From the NCBI RefSeq assembly GCF_000381925.1, contig NZ_KB907307.1, forward strand, positions 558,001 through 622,000: a stretch of DNA of 64,000 nucleotides, read 5' to 3'. The position numbers were made by a program, and so were the translations under genes. The number at the start of each line of letters is the position of its first letter. The stretch's first letter is position 1. Below are positions 51,456 to 60,710 of this stretch, one piece after another. The DNA comes from Nocardia sp. BMG111209. GTDB lineage: Bacteria; Actinomycetota; Actinomycetes; Mycobacteriales; Mycobacteriaceae. Under the pieces are notes generated by a model. That model did no database searches and had not been told where the DNA came from. It worked only from the letters and a program-made list of their open reading frames with translations.

Positions 51456-51593
51456 ATGGAACTACTGCTGGTGCTGATCGTGATCCCGGTCGCCGTCGCC
51501 ACAGTGGTCCTCCGGCGGCGGCGATCGGGACATCGCAGCGGGCCCGGATTCATCGTCGGCAACGAGGGGCAACGCACCGTCGATGACATCTGA
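51456..51593 (+). CDS. 45-residue membrane peptide with GNEGQR..VDDI ending, copy 2
   Basis: A short gene reading MELLLVLIVIPVAVATVVL, four arginines, and the tail GFIVGNEGQRTVDDI. The layout and length match the gene at 18727-18864, and both share GNEGQR and VDDI. GTAACCGCCGGGC before the ATG gives no clear ribosome site. It is divergent from the DUF6480 gene and follows a similar association with stress genes. Membrane insertion is predicted from one hydrophobic helix. The recurring tail suggests a binding motif. Confidence 0.7.
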   Translation: MELLLVLIVIPVAVATVVLRRRRSGHRSGPGFIVGNEGQRTVDDI

Positions 51594-51648
51594 CCCGGCC
51601 CGGACTGGGTGCCATCCGCATCCGTCAGCCGCGTCGTCGTGCCTCGCG

Positions 51649-51978
51649 TCAGCGTCCGAGCGCGCGGGCCAGTTCGCCCTTGGTCATCTTCGATCGGCCC
51701 TCGATGTTGCGCTGACGCGCCTCGTTGTAGAGCTGATCGCGGGTCGGCCCCTTGGCCCGGTCGGTGCCCGAGCGCTGGCCACCGCGCCGCTGCGGCGACA
51801 TGTCCTGTGTCGAGGTGCGGCTGGCGGACTTCGATTCGCCGCTCTGGGCGCGATTCTTGTTCACCGTCCGGGCCGCGATCTCCTTCGCGCGGCGGGTGCT
51901 CGCCCCGCGATCCTCCGCGGAATCCTTGATGTGCTCGTACTGACGCTCACGCTTGTCGCTCCATTGCTGCTGGGGCAT
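51649..51978 (-). CDS. Hydrophilic stress protein with Rho-N/SAP-like end
   Basis: A 109-residue, very hydrophilic and basic protein. The start reads MPQQQWSDKRERQYEHIKDS, the middle AARTVNKNRAQSGESKSASR, and the end GPTRDQLYNEARQRNIEGRS, then KMTKGELARALGR. The last 40 residues look like a Rho_N or SAP helix-loop-helix. Similar actinobacterial proteins are annotated as plasmid stabilisation proteins, a name with little experimental basis. GGAGGACGAC before the ATG supports the start. Confidence 0.75.
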   Translation of the reverse strand: MPQQQWSDKRERQYEHIKDSAEDRGASTRRAKEIAARTVNKNRAQSGESKSASRTSTQDMSPQRRGGQRSGTDRAKGPTRDQLYNEARQRNIEGRSKMTKGELARALGR

Positions 51979-52021
51979 GTCGTCCTCCGTTCGGCCGGAA
52001 CTGCTTGGGTACGAGGGTTTC

Positions 52022-53368
52022 TCAGACCGCCCGCAGCGATGCGGGAGTCGTGGTGAAGCCGAGCCGGTAATGGTCCAGCGTCGGCGGCAGGGGTTCGTCC
52101 GCCGAGGTGCGCAGCGGCACGTCCAGACGGAAGTCGACGTTGTCGAGCAGGTTGGCCAGCAGCGTGCTGGTCACCAGCAACACCACGTTGCGGCCGGGGC
52201 AGGCGGCGGGACCGGCGCTGAAGGGCACCAGTTGCGGATACTGCTCGGCGCGGCCGTCGAGCCAGATGTCCGGGACGAATTCGTGCGCGAACGGCAGCAT
52301 ATCCGGGTCGCGATGGAAGGCGGGTGCGGAGATCAGGACCGCCGCACCCGCTCGGGTGTGTACCGGCCTGCGGTCCTCGTTCCATTCGGTGTCCTCGGTG
52401 AGGTCACGCAGCAGGACCGGTGTGGTCGGCCACAGCCGCAGGGATTCCAGTACACAAGCGCGCAGGTAGAGCCGCGGGTCCGGGCGCTGCGGCGCGGCGG
52501 CGTCGGCACGGGCCCGCGCCTGCTGCTCCGGATGGGTGGCCAGCAGGGCCAGCGTGCGCGCCAGCGCGATCCCGGCGGCGTCGAACGCGAACAGCCAGTG
52601 CGGGATCTGACCGATGGGATCGGTTGCGGGGCTTGCGGGCTGGGCGGCCAGCGCACCCAGCAGCGAGGCAGGCTCCGGCGACAGCGCGTAGCAGTACAGC
52701 CGTTCGATGAACCGGTCGCGCAATCGCCGATGCTGCGGCAGCAGCAGTGACCAGTTCGCCGCGGAACGCAGTCTCCACAGCTCGTCGGTGAGGTCCTCGT
52801 CGTCGCGTGCGGCGGGGCCCAGCACGAGCCGGCGGACCAGCCGCCACCAATCGGTGATCAGGCGACCGGCGTCCAGCCGCCCGTGCGCCAGGGCGGCGTC
52901 GATCAGATCGGTCGACTCATCGCCGATGATGGCGGTGAACGGCGCCGCAAGGCGGTGCATCGGTTCGCCGGTGTTCAGCGCGCCCTCGTTGAGGACCCGT
53001 CGGATGTCGCGGGCCCAGCCCTGCGACAGCAGGACACCGTGCGGCTGGAACTGCCGCAGCGCCGCCCGCTTCTCCCGGTTGGCGGGATGGAACGGGTCCG
53101 GCGCGCCGTCGAGGACCCGCGCCACGTCCCCCGGGTCGGTGACGATCACGATCCGGCGGCCGGGAAAGGCCAATTCGACCGGGCCGGCGCCGAATTCGCG
53201 GCGCAACCGGTGCATCCGGGCCACCGACCGGTGGTCGGCACGGAACCGGTCGAGCAGGCGCATCGCGACCCGCCGGCGGGCGATGACGCCCGAAGCGACG
53301 GGGGCGAAACCGAGATCCACCAGGGTCGTCAGCGCCTGCGGGCCGGTGAGCCGGTCGGTGTCGCTCAT
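52022..53368 (-). CDS. Cytochrome P450
   Basis: A 448-residue P450. The haem loop FSAGPAACPGRNVVLL carries the ligand cysteine, the K-helix is CVLESLRLWPTTPVLLRDLT with the ExxR pair, and the I-helix is LFAFDAAGIALARTLALL. The oxygen-activating acid/threonine pair of the I-helix is atypical (FDAAGIA, no TT). The usual partner ferredoxin or reductase is not adjacent. It overlaps the DUF5709 gene stop by four bases. Substrate unknown. Confidence 0.85.
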   Translation of the reverse strand: MSDTDRLTGPQALTTLVDLGFAPVASGVIARRRVAMRLLDRFRADHRSVARMHRLRREFGAGPVELAFPGRRIVIVTDPGDVARVLDGAPDPFHPANREKRAALRQFQPHGVLLSQGWARDIRRVLNEGALNTGEPMHRLAAPFTAIIGDESTDLIDAALAHGRLDAGRLITDWWRLVRRLVLGPAARDDEDLTDELWRLRSAANWSLLLPQHRRLRDRFIERLYCYALSPEPASLLGALAAQPASPATDPIGQIPHWLFAFDAAGIALARTLALLATHPEQQARARADAAAPQRPDPRLYLRACVLESLRLWPTTPVLLRDLTEDTEWNEDRRPVHTRAGAAVLISAPAFHRDPDMLPFAHEFVPDIWLDGRAEQYPQLVPFSAGPAACPGRNVVLLVTSTLLANLLDNVDFRLDVPLRTSADEPLPPTLDHYRLGFTTTPASLRAV

Positions 53369-53712
53369 GACTCGTCCGGTCCTTCCGGGCCGTCCGCGGA
53401 GATCCTCAGTTCCTCGCGGTAGCGGCGGGCGCCGTCAACCGCGGCAGTAGCGGGGGCACTGCCGACATCGAGGGTCTCCTCGGCGAGCCGGTCGCCGAGC
53501 GGCCGCGGATGTGCCTGCTCGTACGGGGTGGTGCCGTAGCGGTCGACACCGACGGGGTGTTCCGGCGGATCCATGGCCTGTTCCAGTGGATCGGCGCCGA
53601 GGCTGTCCTCATCGAGATTCTCGCCGCTGCTGATCGCGGCCGGGTCGGTCTCCACCGCGTCCGGGGAACCGGTGTCCTGTGGCGGGTCCCCGGTACCTTC
53701 CGAATCCGGCAT
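53365..53712 (-). CDS. DUF5709-family protein
   Basis: A 115-residue acidic hydrophilic protein with the family pattern LDEDSLGADPLEQAMDPPEH, then PVGVDRYGTTPYEQAHPRPL and RLAEET. GGAAGGAGTG precedes a double ATG; the second ATG gives the better spacing. The stop overlaps the P450 start, so the two are one operon. The DUF5709 proteins are frequent in actinobacterial stress regulons; no function is known. Confidence 0.78.
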   Translation of the reverse strand: MPDSEGTGDPPQDTGSPDAVETDPAAISSGENLDEDSLGADPLEQAMDPPEHPVGVDRYGTTPYEQAHPRPLGDRLAEETLDVGSAPATAAVDGARRYREELRISADGPEGPDES

Positions 53713-53822
53713 CATCACTCCTTCCAACTCGAGATGGTGTTCATCGATACGCGGCATGCCTGGACCACTCGCTGCGCACCCCGCTCACCACCCGGTTGCG
53801 TCTTTCAGGACTGTCATGCGGC

Positions 53823-55274
53823 TCACGCGACGACCCTGAGGGTTTTCAGTGTCGAGTCGGCGGGGTCCGGGACGTTCATGCCCGCTTCGACGCCGGTGCG
53901 CAGGTAGTCGACGACCGCGGCGTCGATGCGTTCACCGGGCACGATCACCGGAATACCCGGAGGATACGGAGTGACCTGTTCGGCGGCGATCCGGCCGGGG
54001 GCGTGCTCGATCGGCACACTCTCACACGGACCGAAGAACGCGTCGCGGGGCCGCAGCACCGACTCCAATTGCAGCTCACCCGGGTCGGGCAGGCGAATAT
54101 GGTGCGGCACCGGATCTTTCAGCTGCTCACACCAGGCCGTGAGGCCATCGATCAGCGCCTCGGTGCTGGACCGGTCGTCGGCCGTCGAGAAGGTGGCGAG
54201 AATGCGCCGATGGTCGCTGAGCCCGAGATCGATCCGGCGATGTTCTCGCATCCAATCGGCGATCTCGTAACCGGTCGCGCCGGTGTCGGAAACGTCGAGG
54301 AGTACCTGCATCCTGTCCAGATCGTGAGAGGCCTGCATACCGAGCAGTTCCTTCTCCATCACCGTCACGCCGGGCAGCTCGCCCAGCGCCGACCGGGCCC
54401 GATCCGCGTGTGCCAGTGCGGCATCGAGCAAGCCGCGGCCGTGTTGCACCATCTGCCGACGCCAGCCGTCGAGGGCCGCGTACAGCAGGACGTTGGGGCT
54501 GGTGGTCATCAGCAGATCGGCACAGAGCTTCAGGCGGGCCCGGTCGATCAGATCGCCCTGCACGTGGAAGACCGAGCCCTGTTCGAAACCGGCGCCCATC
54601 TTGTGCACGCTGACCACGCACACATCCGCGCCGGCGTCCATCGCCCAGGTCGGCAGATCCGGATGAAACGGCAGATGCGCGCCCCACGCCTCGTCCACGA
54701 TCAACGGCTTCCCACGCTCATGGCAGATGCCGGCGATGGCCGCGAGATCAGCGCAGGTACCGTACGGGCTCGGACTGACGATCAACGCACCCGACGCCTC
54801 CGGATGCCGCTCCCACGCATCCCGGACCTGATCGGGCGAGGGCGGATGGGAGAAATGCCGATCGGCATCCCAGCACGGAGCGATCCAATGCGGCTCGACA
54901 CCGGAGAACACCAGACCCGCCACGATCGACTTGTGACTGTCACGACCCAGGATCAACCCACCATCGCCGCCGGCCACCGCCAGCATCGCCGCCTTCACCG
55001 ACAGCGAACTGCCGCACGTGGAGAAGAACGCATGCTCGGCCCCCACCGCCTCGGCTATGAGCGTTTCCGCATCCCGCAGATAACCACCGCGCGCCAGCCG
55101 ATCATCGAGGCCGGGAGCAGCGAGGACATCCCAGCGCAAGGCATCCCCGAGCACCGCCTGCACCCGGGGATCCGCCCCGCGGCCCTGCCGATGCCCCGGC
55201 GGAGTGAAGCCGTACCGGCCGAGCCGATGGTATGCAGCGAGTGTGTCGAGTATCGGTGCGTGTGATTGGTCCAT
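53823..55274 (-). CDS. Orn/Lys/Arg decarboxylase-family PLP enzyme
   Basis: A 483-residue PLP enzyme of the ornithine/lysine/arginine decarboxylase group I. AEHAFFSTCGSSLSVKAAML, LIVSPSPYGTCADLAAI and the cofactor lysine in VCVVSVHKMGAGFEQGS are clear. The C-terminal domain has YPPGIPVIVPGERID, as in this family. It may make polyamines or agmatine or consume protons under acid stress. The start at 55274 has a weak site; an upstream ATG at 55307 is possible. Confidence 0.85.
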   Translation of the reverse strand: MDQSHAPILDTLAAYHRLGRYGFTPPGHRQGRGADPRVQAVLGDALRWDVLAAPGLDDRLARGGYLRDAETLIAEAVGAEHAFFSTCGSSLSVKAAMLAVAGGDGGLILGRDSHKSIVAGLVFSGVEPHWIAPCWDADRHFSHPPSPDQVRDAWERHPEASGALIVSPSPYGTCADLAAIAGICHERGKPLIVDEAWGAHLPFHPDLPTWAMDAGADVCVVSVHKMGAGFEQGSVFHVQGDLIDRARLKLCADLLMTTSPNVLLYAALDGWRRQMVQHGRGLLDAALAHADRARSALGELPGVTVMEKELLGMQASHDLDRMQVLLDVSDTGATGYEIADWMREHRRIDLGLSDHRRILATFSTADDRSSTEALIDGLTAWCEQLKDPVPHHIRLPDPGELQLESVLRPRDAFFGPCESVPIEHAPGRIAAEQVTPYPPGIPVIVPGERIDAAVVDYLRTGVEAGMNVPDPADSTLKTLRVVA

Positions 55275-55483
55275 CGCCACGCGACTACCCGGCCGCCCGG
55301 CGACCAATCACGAGATCACCGAGCAGCGGCCCCGCGCCGGCCGCCGCGGATGGCCGCCGCCCGGCGAACCGGTCGCCGCCGTCACATCGTCATCACAACA
55401 GTTGACGGTGGTCCGCGCACTGACCCACCCTCGATAGTGCGCAGACGTGATCCTGCCCTCCCAGCAGAGGAGACGATGCAGAT

Positions 55484-55744
55484 ATGTCCGGCGAACATCT
55501 ATCCGAGGAACCGCAATCCGCACGCGGCCCGAAAGGCTCGCGCGACACCGGATCCGACCGTCCCGGCGGCGGACCGGCCGACCGCCCCGCCGGCACGATC
55601 GACGAAGAAGAACTCACCTCCGCCCGTGACCACAATCCGTCCGAGGACAACCGCGGCACCACCGGCACCCTGCCTCCCGAAGACACGGAACCGGCGACAC
55701 CGCCCTACGAGGGCCGCACCGGCACCGAGAAACACCGCCACTAG
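55484..55744 (+). CDS. Hydrophilic hypothetical protein
   Basis: An 86-residue protein without hydrophobic segments (SARGPKGSRDTGSDRPGGGP, then DEEELTSARDHNPSEDNRGT). AGGAGACG lies about eleven bases before the ATG. Its low complexity and charge fit small stress proteins such as those at 14828 and 51649. No family is recognised with certainty. It lies divergent from the decarboxylase gene. Confidence 0.6.
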   Translation: MSGEHLSEEPQSARGPKGSRDTGSDRPGGGPADRPAGTIDEEELTSARDHNPSEDNRGTTGTLPPEDTEPATPPYEGRTGTEKHRH

Positions 55745-55918
55745 CCAGCCGATGGCGGGGCGCGCCCCTACCGCGGATCCCCCGTTCAGCCGTGCGGGAT
55801 TCGCTGGTGGACGATCAGCAGAATTAGTCGAAGGCGGCGACGATCGACGGCCGGGCCGGTGACACTCGGTCGCCGAAGTTGCTGTGACGCGTGGTCTCAA
55901 CTCACCCTGACACGCAGG

Positions 55919-56233
55919 GATGTAGTAGCCGGCCGGATGTCCCGTGTCGTCGACGAGGCGGTCGGCAACCACCATCACGGTGTGCACGGCACCGCTGGTG
56001 TCGAGGAAGCGATGCCGGCTGGAGAACGGCTCGCCCTGCTCGATCGAACGGGTGATCGCTTCGGCGACATGGTGACGGTCGTCGAGATGTTTGTGGGACA
56101 GGAGCAGTGCGGTGGTGGGCACGATCTCCCCGGGCTCGTAGCCGTGCATCCGATACTCCTCCGGCGACCACTCCCACCGCCGGCTGGTGAACCAGAACCG
56201 GAAACCACCCCACCATCGGCTGCACCGCCGAGA
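55919..56233 (-). pseudogene. PAS domain fragment, relative of the PAS-ANTAR protein
   Basis: The frame encodes FRFWFTSRRWEWSPEEYRMHGY, VPTTALLLSHKHLDDRHHVA and PFSSRHRFLDTSGAVHTVMV, matching the PAS half of the gene at 15300-16001 with many identities. It then ends at GYYI, where the intact protein goes on to its ANTAR part; the following codons are unrelated. No good start is present. It is a remnant of a second PAS-ANTAR gene. Confidence 0.75.
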
Positions 56234-56799
56234 CATGGCCCCGCTCGGGCATACCTCCCAGTCAGGACACCCTGCGCTTACGAACGACCGGCACGGTGTG
56301 CCGTGGCATCCAGCCAACGGAGAACCCGCCGCCGGCGAACGCCACGCCCCCCGCGTGTGGGTGGCAGGCTGTGTGCTCGTCGTGTCGATGTCACCACTGA
56401 TCACCATCGTCTCGATCTACGGACGTGACTGCCGGAGTTTCACCAAGACGCTCGCCGCGGCGCTGCGCGAGATCTATCCCCGGCGTTGGCCACCCCCTGC
56501 CACGTCCCGCCGGACAGCCCGCAGTGCGACCAGGTGATACCCCGACACCGATCCCGTCCCACCCGCGCCGCAGCAACGCGCACCGAGCCGATTGCCCGAC
56601 CGGCCGTCCCTGCGCACCGATGGGATCCCGCCACCGGCACGCAGGAGCCGGCCGACCCGCGGATGCATGCGCAAGCGCCGCATACGCACCGCCGCGGCCC
56701 ATGGTGACCATGGCGGCGTTCGCACCGGCCTGTCAGCCCTGCCGGTGTACCGGACCTCTACGGCGGCACACCTTTTCGAATCGAATCCGGCATCACAGG
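56234..56799. other. Gene-free stretch upstream of the sigma factor
   Basis: No gene is supported. Minus-strand frames are shadow-like and rich in arginine. A possible SigF-type promoter follows at 56800. Confidence 0.3.
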
Positions 56800-56824
56800 G
56801 TTTGACGGGCACCTCGGCTGGTAC
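56800..56824 (+). promoter_or_regulatory. Candidate SigB/SigF-type promoter of the sigma gene
   Basis: GTTT at 56800-56803 and GGTA at 56820-56823 are 16 bases apart, close to the GTTT-N14-16-GGGTAT pattern of stress sigma factors. It lies 115 bases upstream of the sigma gene's likely start, so autoregulation is possible. Pattern only; not tested. Confidence 0.4.
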
Positions 56825-56937
56825 TCAAAAATATCGGTCCGATGACCACTACCGACCTTGGTGCAACGGTGCACGACGGTGGTGCAACGGCGCGCCACCT
56901 CCTCATTCCGCTTGTTCGTGTTTCGGAGGTACGGCCT

Positions 56938-57765
56938 GTGACCCGCGTCTACGAGGACCCCACATCCACCGCCAACCGGTCCCGCCGCGGTGCGGACCCA
57001 TACAACGGGATCGAACCGTCGTTCACCGAGCTCGCCACCCTGGACCCCGGCAGCCGGGAATGGACCCGGCTGCGGGAAGCAATCATCGTCAGGTGCCTGC
57101 CGCTGGCCGAGCACATCGCCCGCCGCTACACCGGACGCGGTGAACAGTTCGACGACCTGCTGCAAGTCGCCCGGTGCGGACTGCTGGAAGCCGTCGACCG
57201 ATTCGATGCGACCCGCGGGACGACATTCGTATCGTTCGCGGTCCCCACGATCATGGGCGAGGTACGGCGGCATTTCCGCGACCACACCTGGGCGGTACGG
57301 GTCCCGCGGCGGTTGAAAGAACTCCGCACCCGGGCACAGGCGATCACGCCACGGCTGATCCAGCAACTCGGGCGCATGCCGACCGCCTCCGACATCGCCG
57401 ACGCCCTCGGAGTCGACCGCGACGAAATCGTACAGGTCATGATCGCCGCCAACGGATACGACAGCGACTCACTGGACCCCGGCACCGACAGCGACGACAA
57501 CGACGCACCGTCCCCGATGCGGCGCCTGGCGACCGCCGAACCGTGCTACGACCTGATCGAGGACACAATGACCGTGCGGCCGCTACTGGCCGAGCTGCCC
57601 GACCGGGACCGCGACATTCTCGTATGGCGCTACTTCGATGGCGCCACCCAGCAGCAGATCGCCCACCGACTCGGCATCTCCCAAATGCAGGTGTCACGGT
57701 TGCAGGCACGCATCCTCACGACCCTGCGCACCGGAACCGGTACCGCCGGATCCCAGCCCAGCTGA
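56938..57765 (+). CDS. SigB/SigF/SigG-family RNA polymerase sigma factor
   Basis: A 275-residue alternative sigma factor. Region 2 has YTGRGEQFDDLLQVARCGLL and FVSFAVPTIMGEVRRHFRDH; region 3 has LGRMPTASDIADALGVDRDE; region 4 has YFDGATQQQIAHRLGISQMQ and SRLQARILTTL. This is the general-stress group SigB/SigF of actinobacteria, although no anti-sigma factor is adjacent. I start at the GTG 56938 behind GGAGG; an in-frame ATG at 56842 adds an unconserved extension. It is a natural candidate to control the many stress-like genes in this window. Confidence 0.88.
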   Translation: MTRVYEDPTSTANRSRRGADPYNGIEPSFTELATLDPGSREWTRLREAIIVRCLPLAEHIARRYTGRGEQFDDLLQVARCGLLEAVDRFDATRGTTFVSFAVPTIMGEVRRHFRDHTWAVRVPRRLKELRTRAQAITPRLIQQLGRMPTASDIADALGVDRDEIVQVMIAANGYDSDSLDPGTDSDDNDAPSPMRRLATAEPCYDLIEDTMTVRPLLAELPDRDRDILVWRYFDGATQQQIAHRLGISQMQVSRLQARILTTLRTGTGTAGSQPS

Positions 57766-57879
57766 ACCCACCGCCACCGGACCTCCGTCGACCCGTTTCC
57801 GTGCGCCACCGAAATCATTGCCGGACAACCGGTCCCAGCCCGACGCCTTGTTCGGCGGGCGTGGCGGGCGAGCCTGCCT

Positions 57880-58341
57880 GGGAGTGAACCCGATCGAGTA
57901 CTGCAGCCGGCGGGTAGTGAGGTGGTTCAGGAATTCGTGGGTGCCGCCCCCGGAATCGGTGCGCACCAGCACATTCCGGCCTACTCGGTAGCCGGGGTTC
58001 CACGGGAGTTGTTTCAGTGCTCGCGTCAACACCGTCTTGTGGTCTACCGCGGTGTTCGCGCCCGCGTTGCCCGGCCGCAGCCCCGCGGCCGCGGGTTCAC
58101 CGGTCCCGCCGGGACCGTGGTCGAAGAACGCGAGTAGCGGGTGGAAGCCGAAGCCCCGCTTATATGTTGGAGCGGTGTTCTCCTTCTCGCTGTGGGAGTC
58201 GAGCAGGGTGGCGTCCAGGTCGAGGATCAGCGGATGATCGGCGTCGATGCCATGGTCCGCGGCATCGGTCCCGGCTGCCGCTCCCAGCTTCGAAGTGAAA
58301 CGTGACCCAGACGAAGGGACACGAATCATCAACTGCAACAA
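57880..58341 (-). pseudogene. IS1380-family transposase fragment
   Basis: The frame gives LILDLDATLLDSHSEKENTA, FGFHPLLAFFDHGPGGTGEP, LRPGNAGANTAVDHKTVLTR, and NVLVRTDSGGGTHEFLNHLT, which is the central third of an IS1380 DDE transposase. The N-terminus and the C-terminus with the final glutamate are missing. It is cut near 57880 where homology stops in frame. It forms the left edge of the nested insertion sequence region. Confidence 0.8.
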
Positions 58342-58409
58342 CGATGAGCCTCCGAACGCGCGATCGGCAGGATCGGATTCGTGTACCCGGCCGGCGACGA
58401 CATCTGAGG

Positions 58410-58496
58410 TTCACCCCCGGGTGGTGGACACCGATTTGACAGGATGGTCGGTCCTGTTGGAAGGATGTCCTTGTGCCTCCTCGTAAGAGCTTCTAA
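58410..58496 (+). mobile_element. IS3-like 5' end fragment
   Basis: The sequence GTGGACACCGATTTGACAGG near 58421-58440 resembles an IS3 left terminal repeat. It is followed by GGAAGG and a GTG at 58473 that begins VPPRKSF, a usual start of IS3 OrfA. The frame stops after seven codons, where the IS5 element begins. Only this piece is left. Confidence 0.55.
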
Positions 58497-59069
58497 CAGG
58501 TTCGGTCGGTTTGCGCTGAGTCCTGTTGTTGTGCAGCATGTTTCGACGTGGCAGCACCATGGATCGTGAACGATGAGTTGTGGGCGGTTATCGAACCGCT
58601 ACTGCCGGTGAAACCCGCGGGGACGCCGGGGCCCGCACAGATGGACAGCCGTCTGGTGTTGCAGGGGATCCTGTTCGTGCTGATCACCGGCATCGGGTGG
58701 GAAGACCTGCCCCAGGAACTCGGGTTCGGGTCGGGGATGACGTGCTGGCGCAGGTTACGGGACTGGCAGGCCGCCGGGGTGTTCGAGCAGATGCATCAGG
58801 TAGTGCTCGCCCGCAGCAACGCGGCCGGGCTGATCGATGTCGATCGGGTGATGGTCGACGGCTCGCACGTGCGGGCGAAAAAAGGGGTGCCGCAACAGGT
58901 CCGAGCCCGGTTGGTTCTATCCGTGAATTACGACACCGTTGATCGGTGAATCTCGACACCACTCTCGGCGTGGAAGGTGTTGGTATCCGCGAATTTTGAC
59001 ACCACCGGACGGGTTGCGGTGGCAAGATCCTCCTGCTATCAATCTGCATCGGCCCGTAGGAGTGGATCT

Positions 59070-60710
59070 GTGCCGCCGAACCAATCCAAGGCGCAGTTGT
59101 ACGCGGCGATCCGCCGGGACTCGAGAGCGGGCATGTCGGGCCGGGATCTACAGGCCAAGTACAACGTCGGCTACCGCACGGTCAACGCTGCTCTGACGTC
59201 TGCGTTCCCGGAGGCGCGCAAGGAGTATCCGGCGCGGGCGTCGAAGCTGGACCCGTTCAAGCCGTTGATCGATGAGATGCTGCGGGCGGATCTGGACGCG
59301 CCGCGCAAGCAGCGGCACACGATCACGCGGATCTATGCGCGGCTGATCGACGAGCACGGTATGGAAGATGTGTCGTATCAGCGGGTCCGCGACTATGTCG
59401 AGGAGCGTAAGCCGCAGATCAGGGTCGAGGCCGGCCGGGAACCGCCGCAGGTGTTCATCCCGCAGACCCACCGCCCCGGTGAGGAAGCCGAGGTCGATTT
59501 CGGTGAGGTGACCGTCGAGCTGCGCGGCGAGCCGATCGTGCTCTACCTGTTCTCGCTGCGGATGTCGTACTCGGGCCGGTCGGTGCAGCGGGTGTTCGCC
59601 TCGGGCGGGCAGGAAGCGTTCCTGGAGGGGCACGTGCACGCGTTCACGGTGCTGGGCGGGGTGCCCCACGGGAAGATCCGCTACGACAATTTGAAGGCCG
59701 CGGTCGCGAAGGTGCTCGGGTTGAGCAGGGCCAGAACCGAATCGCAGCGCTGGACCACCTTCCGCAGCCATTACGGCATCGACGACCCGTTCTACTGCAT
59801 CCCGGGCATCGAGGGCGCGCACGAGAAGGGTGGTGTCGAGGGCCAGATCGGGTACTACCGGCGCAACCACTTCGTCCCCGTCCCGAAGGTCGAGTCCCTC
59901 GAGGAACTCAACACGCTGGTCGGGCAATGGGATAGCCAGGATCTGCGGCGGCGGATCGGTGCGCGGGCGCGCACGATCGGGGAGCATTTCGCGCTGGAGG
60001 CACCGACGCTGAAACGGCTGCCCGAGGAGGAATTCGAGACCGGGTCCTGGCTGTCCACGCGGGTGGACAGGTATTCGATGGTGGCGGCGCGGACCAACAA
60101 ATACAGTGTCCCGATCCGGTTCATCGGCCGCCCGGTCCGGATCCTGTTACACGCCTCCTGGCTGGTCGTCTACGACGGCCGCACCGAGATCGCCCGCCAC
60201 GAACGCCTGATCGGCAAGGCGCTGACCCGTGTCGAACTCGATCACTACCTCGAAGCGCTGGTCCGTAAGCCCGGCGCGATGGCCGGCGCCACCGCCCTCG
60301 AGCAAGCCCGCCAGAGCGGGAAGTTCACCAAGAGCCACGACGCGTGGTGGGCGGCGGTCCGCAAAGCCCACGGCGAGCGTGACGGCACCCGCGCGATCAT
60401 CGAAGTGCTTCTGCTGCACCGCAGCATGCCCCACGACCAGGTCGTCGCCGGGCTGGACGCCGCGCTGCGCGCGGGAGCGCTGACCGCGGACGCGGTCGCG
60501 CTCGAGGCCCGCAAGGCCGCCGAAGCCTCTCCACGGCTGGCCAGCGTGGTCGACCTCGACGAACCCGGCCCGGATCCGGATCCGGTTCCCTCGCTGACCG
60601 CCCGCCGGCTGGCGCAACTGCCACCGGACACCCGGCCCCTGCCGTCGGTCGCCATCTACGACCAGCTGCTCCGCATCACCAAACCGAGAACCGCAGAAGG
60701 GAATTCCTGA
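59070..60710 (+). CDS. istA: IS21-family transposase IstA
   Basis: A 546-residue IstA. A helix-turn-helix is at the N-terminus (KAQLYAAIRRDSRAGMSGRD, VGYRTVNAALTSAF). The integrase core has AEVDFGEVTVELRGEPIVLY with the first acid, PHGKIRYDNLKAAVAKVLG with the second, and IEGAHEKGGVEGQIGYYRRN with the glutamate. A C-terminal beta barrel (NKYSVPIRFIGRPVRILLHA) follows. GTG at 59070 is behind AGGAG. It overlaps istB by one base (TGATG) so the two are coupled. Confidence 0.93.
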   Translation: MPPNQSKAQLYAAIRRDSRAGMSGRDLQAKYNVGYRTVNAALTSAFPEARKEYPARASKLDPFKPLIDEMLRADLDAPRKQRHTITRIYARLIDEHGMEDVSYQRVRDYVEERKPQIRVEAGREPPQVFIPQTHRPGEEAEVDFGEVTVELRGEPIVLYLFSLRMSYSGRSVQRVFASGGQEAFLEGHVHAFTVLGGVPHGKIRYDNLKAAVAKVLGLSRARTESQRWTTFRSHYGIDDPFYCIPGIEGAHEKGGVEGQIGYYRRNHFVPVPKVESLEELNTLVGQWDSQDLRRRIGARARTIGEHFALEAPTLKRLPEEEFETGSWLSTRVDRYSMVAARTNKYSVPIRFIGRPVRILLHASWLVVYDGRTEIARHERLIGKALTRVELDHYLEALVRKPGAMAGATALEQARQSGKFTKSHDAWWAAVRKAHGERDGTRAIIEVLLLHRSMPHDQVVAGLDAALRAGALTADAVALEARKAAEASPRLASVVDLDEPGPDPDPVPSLTARRLAQLPPDTRPLPSVAIYDQLLRITKPRTAEGNS

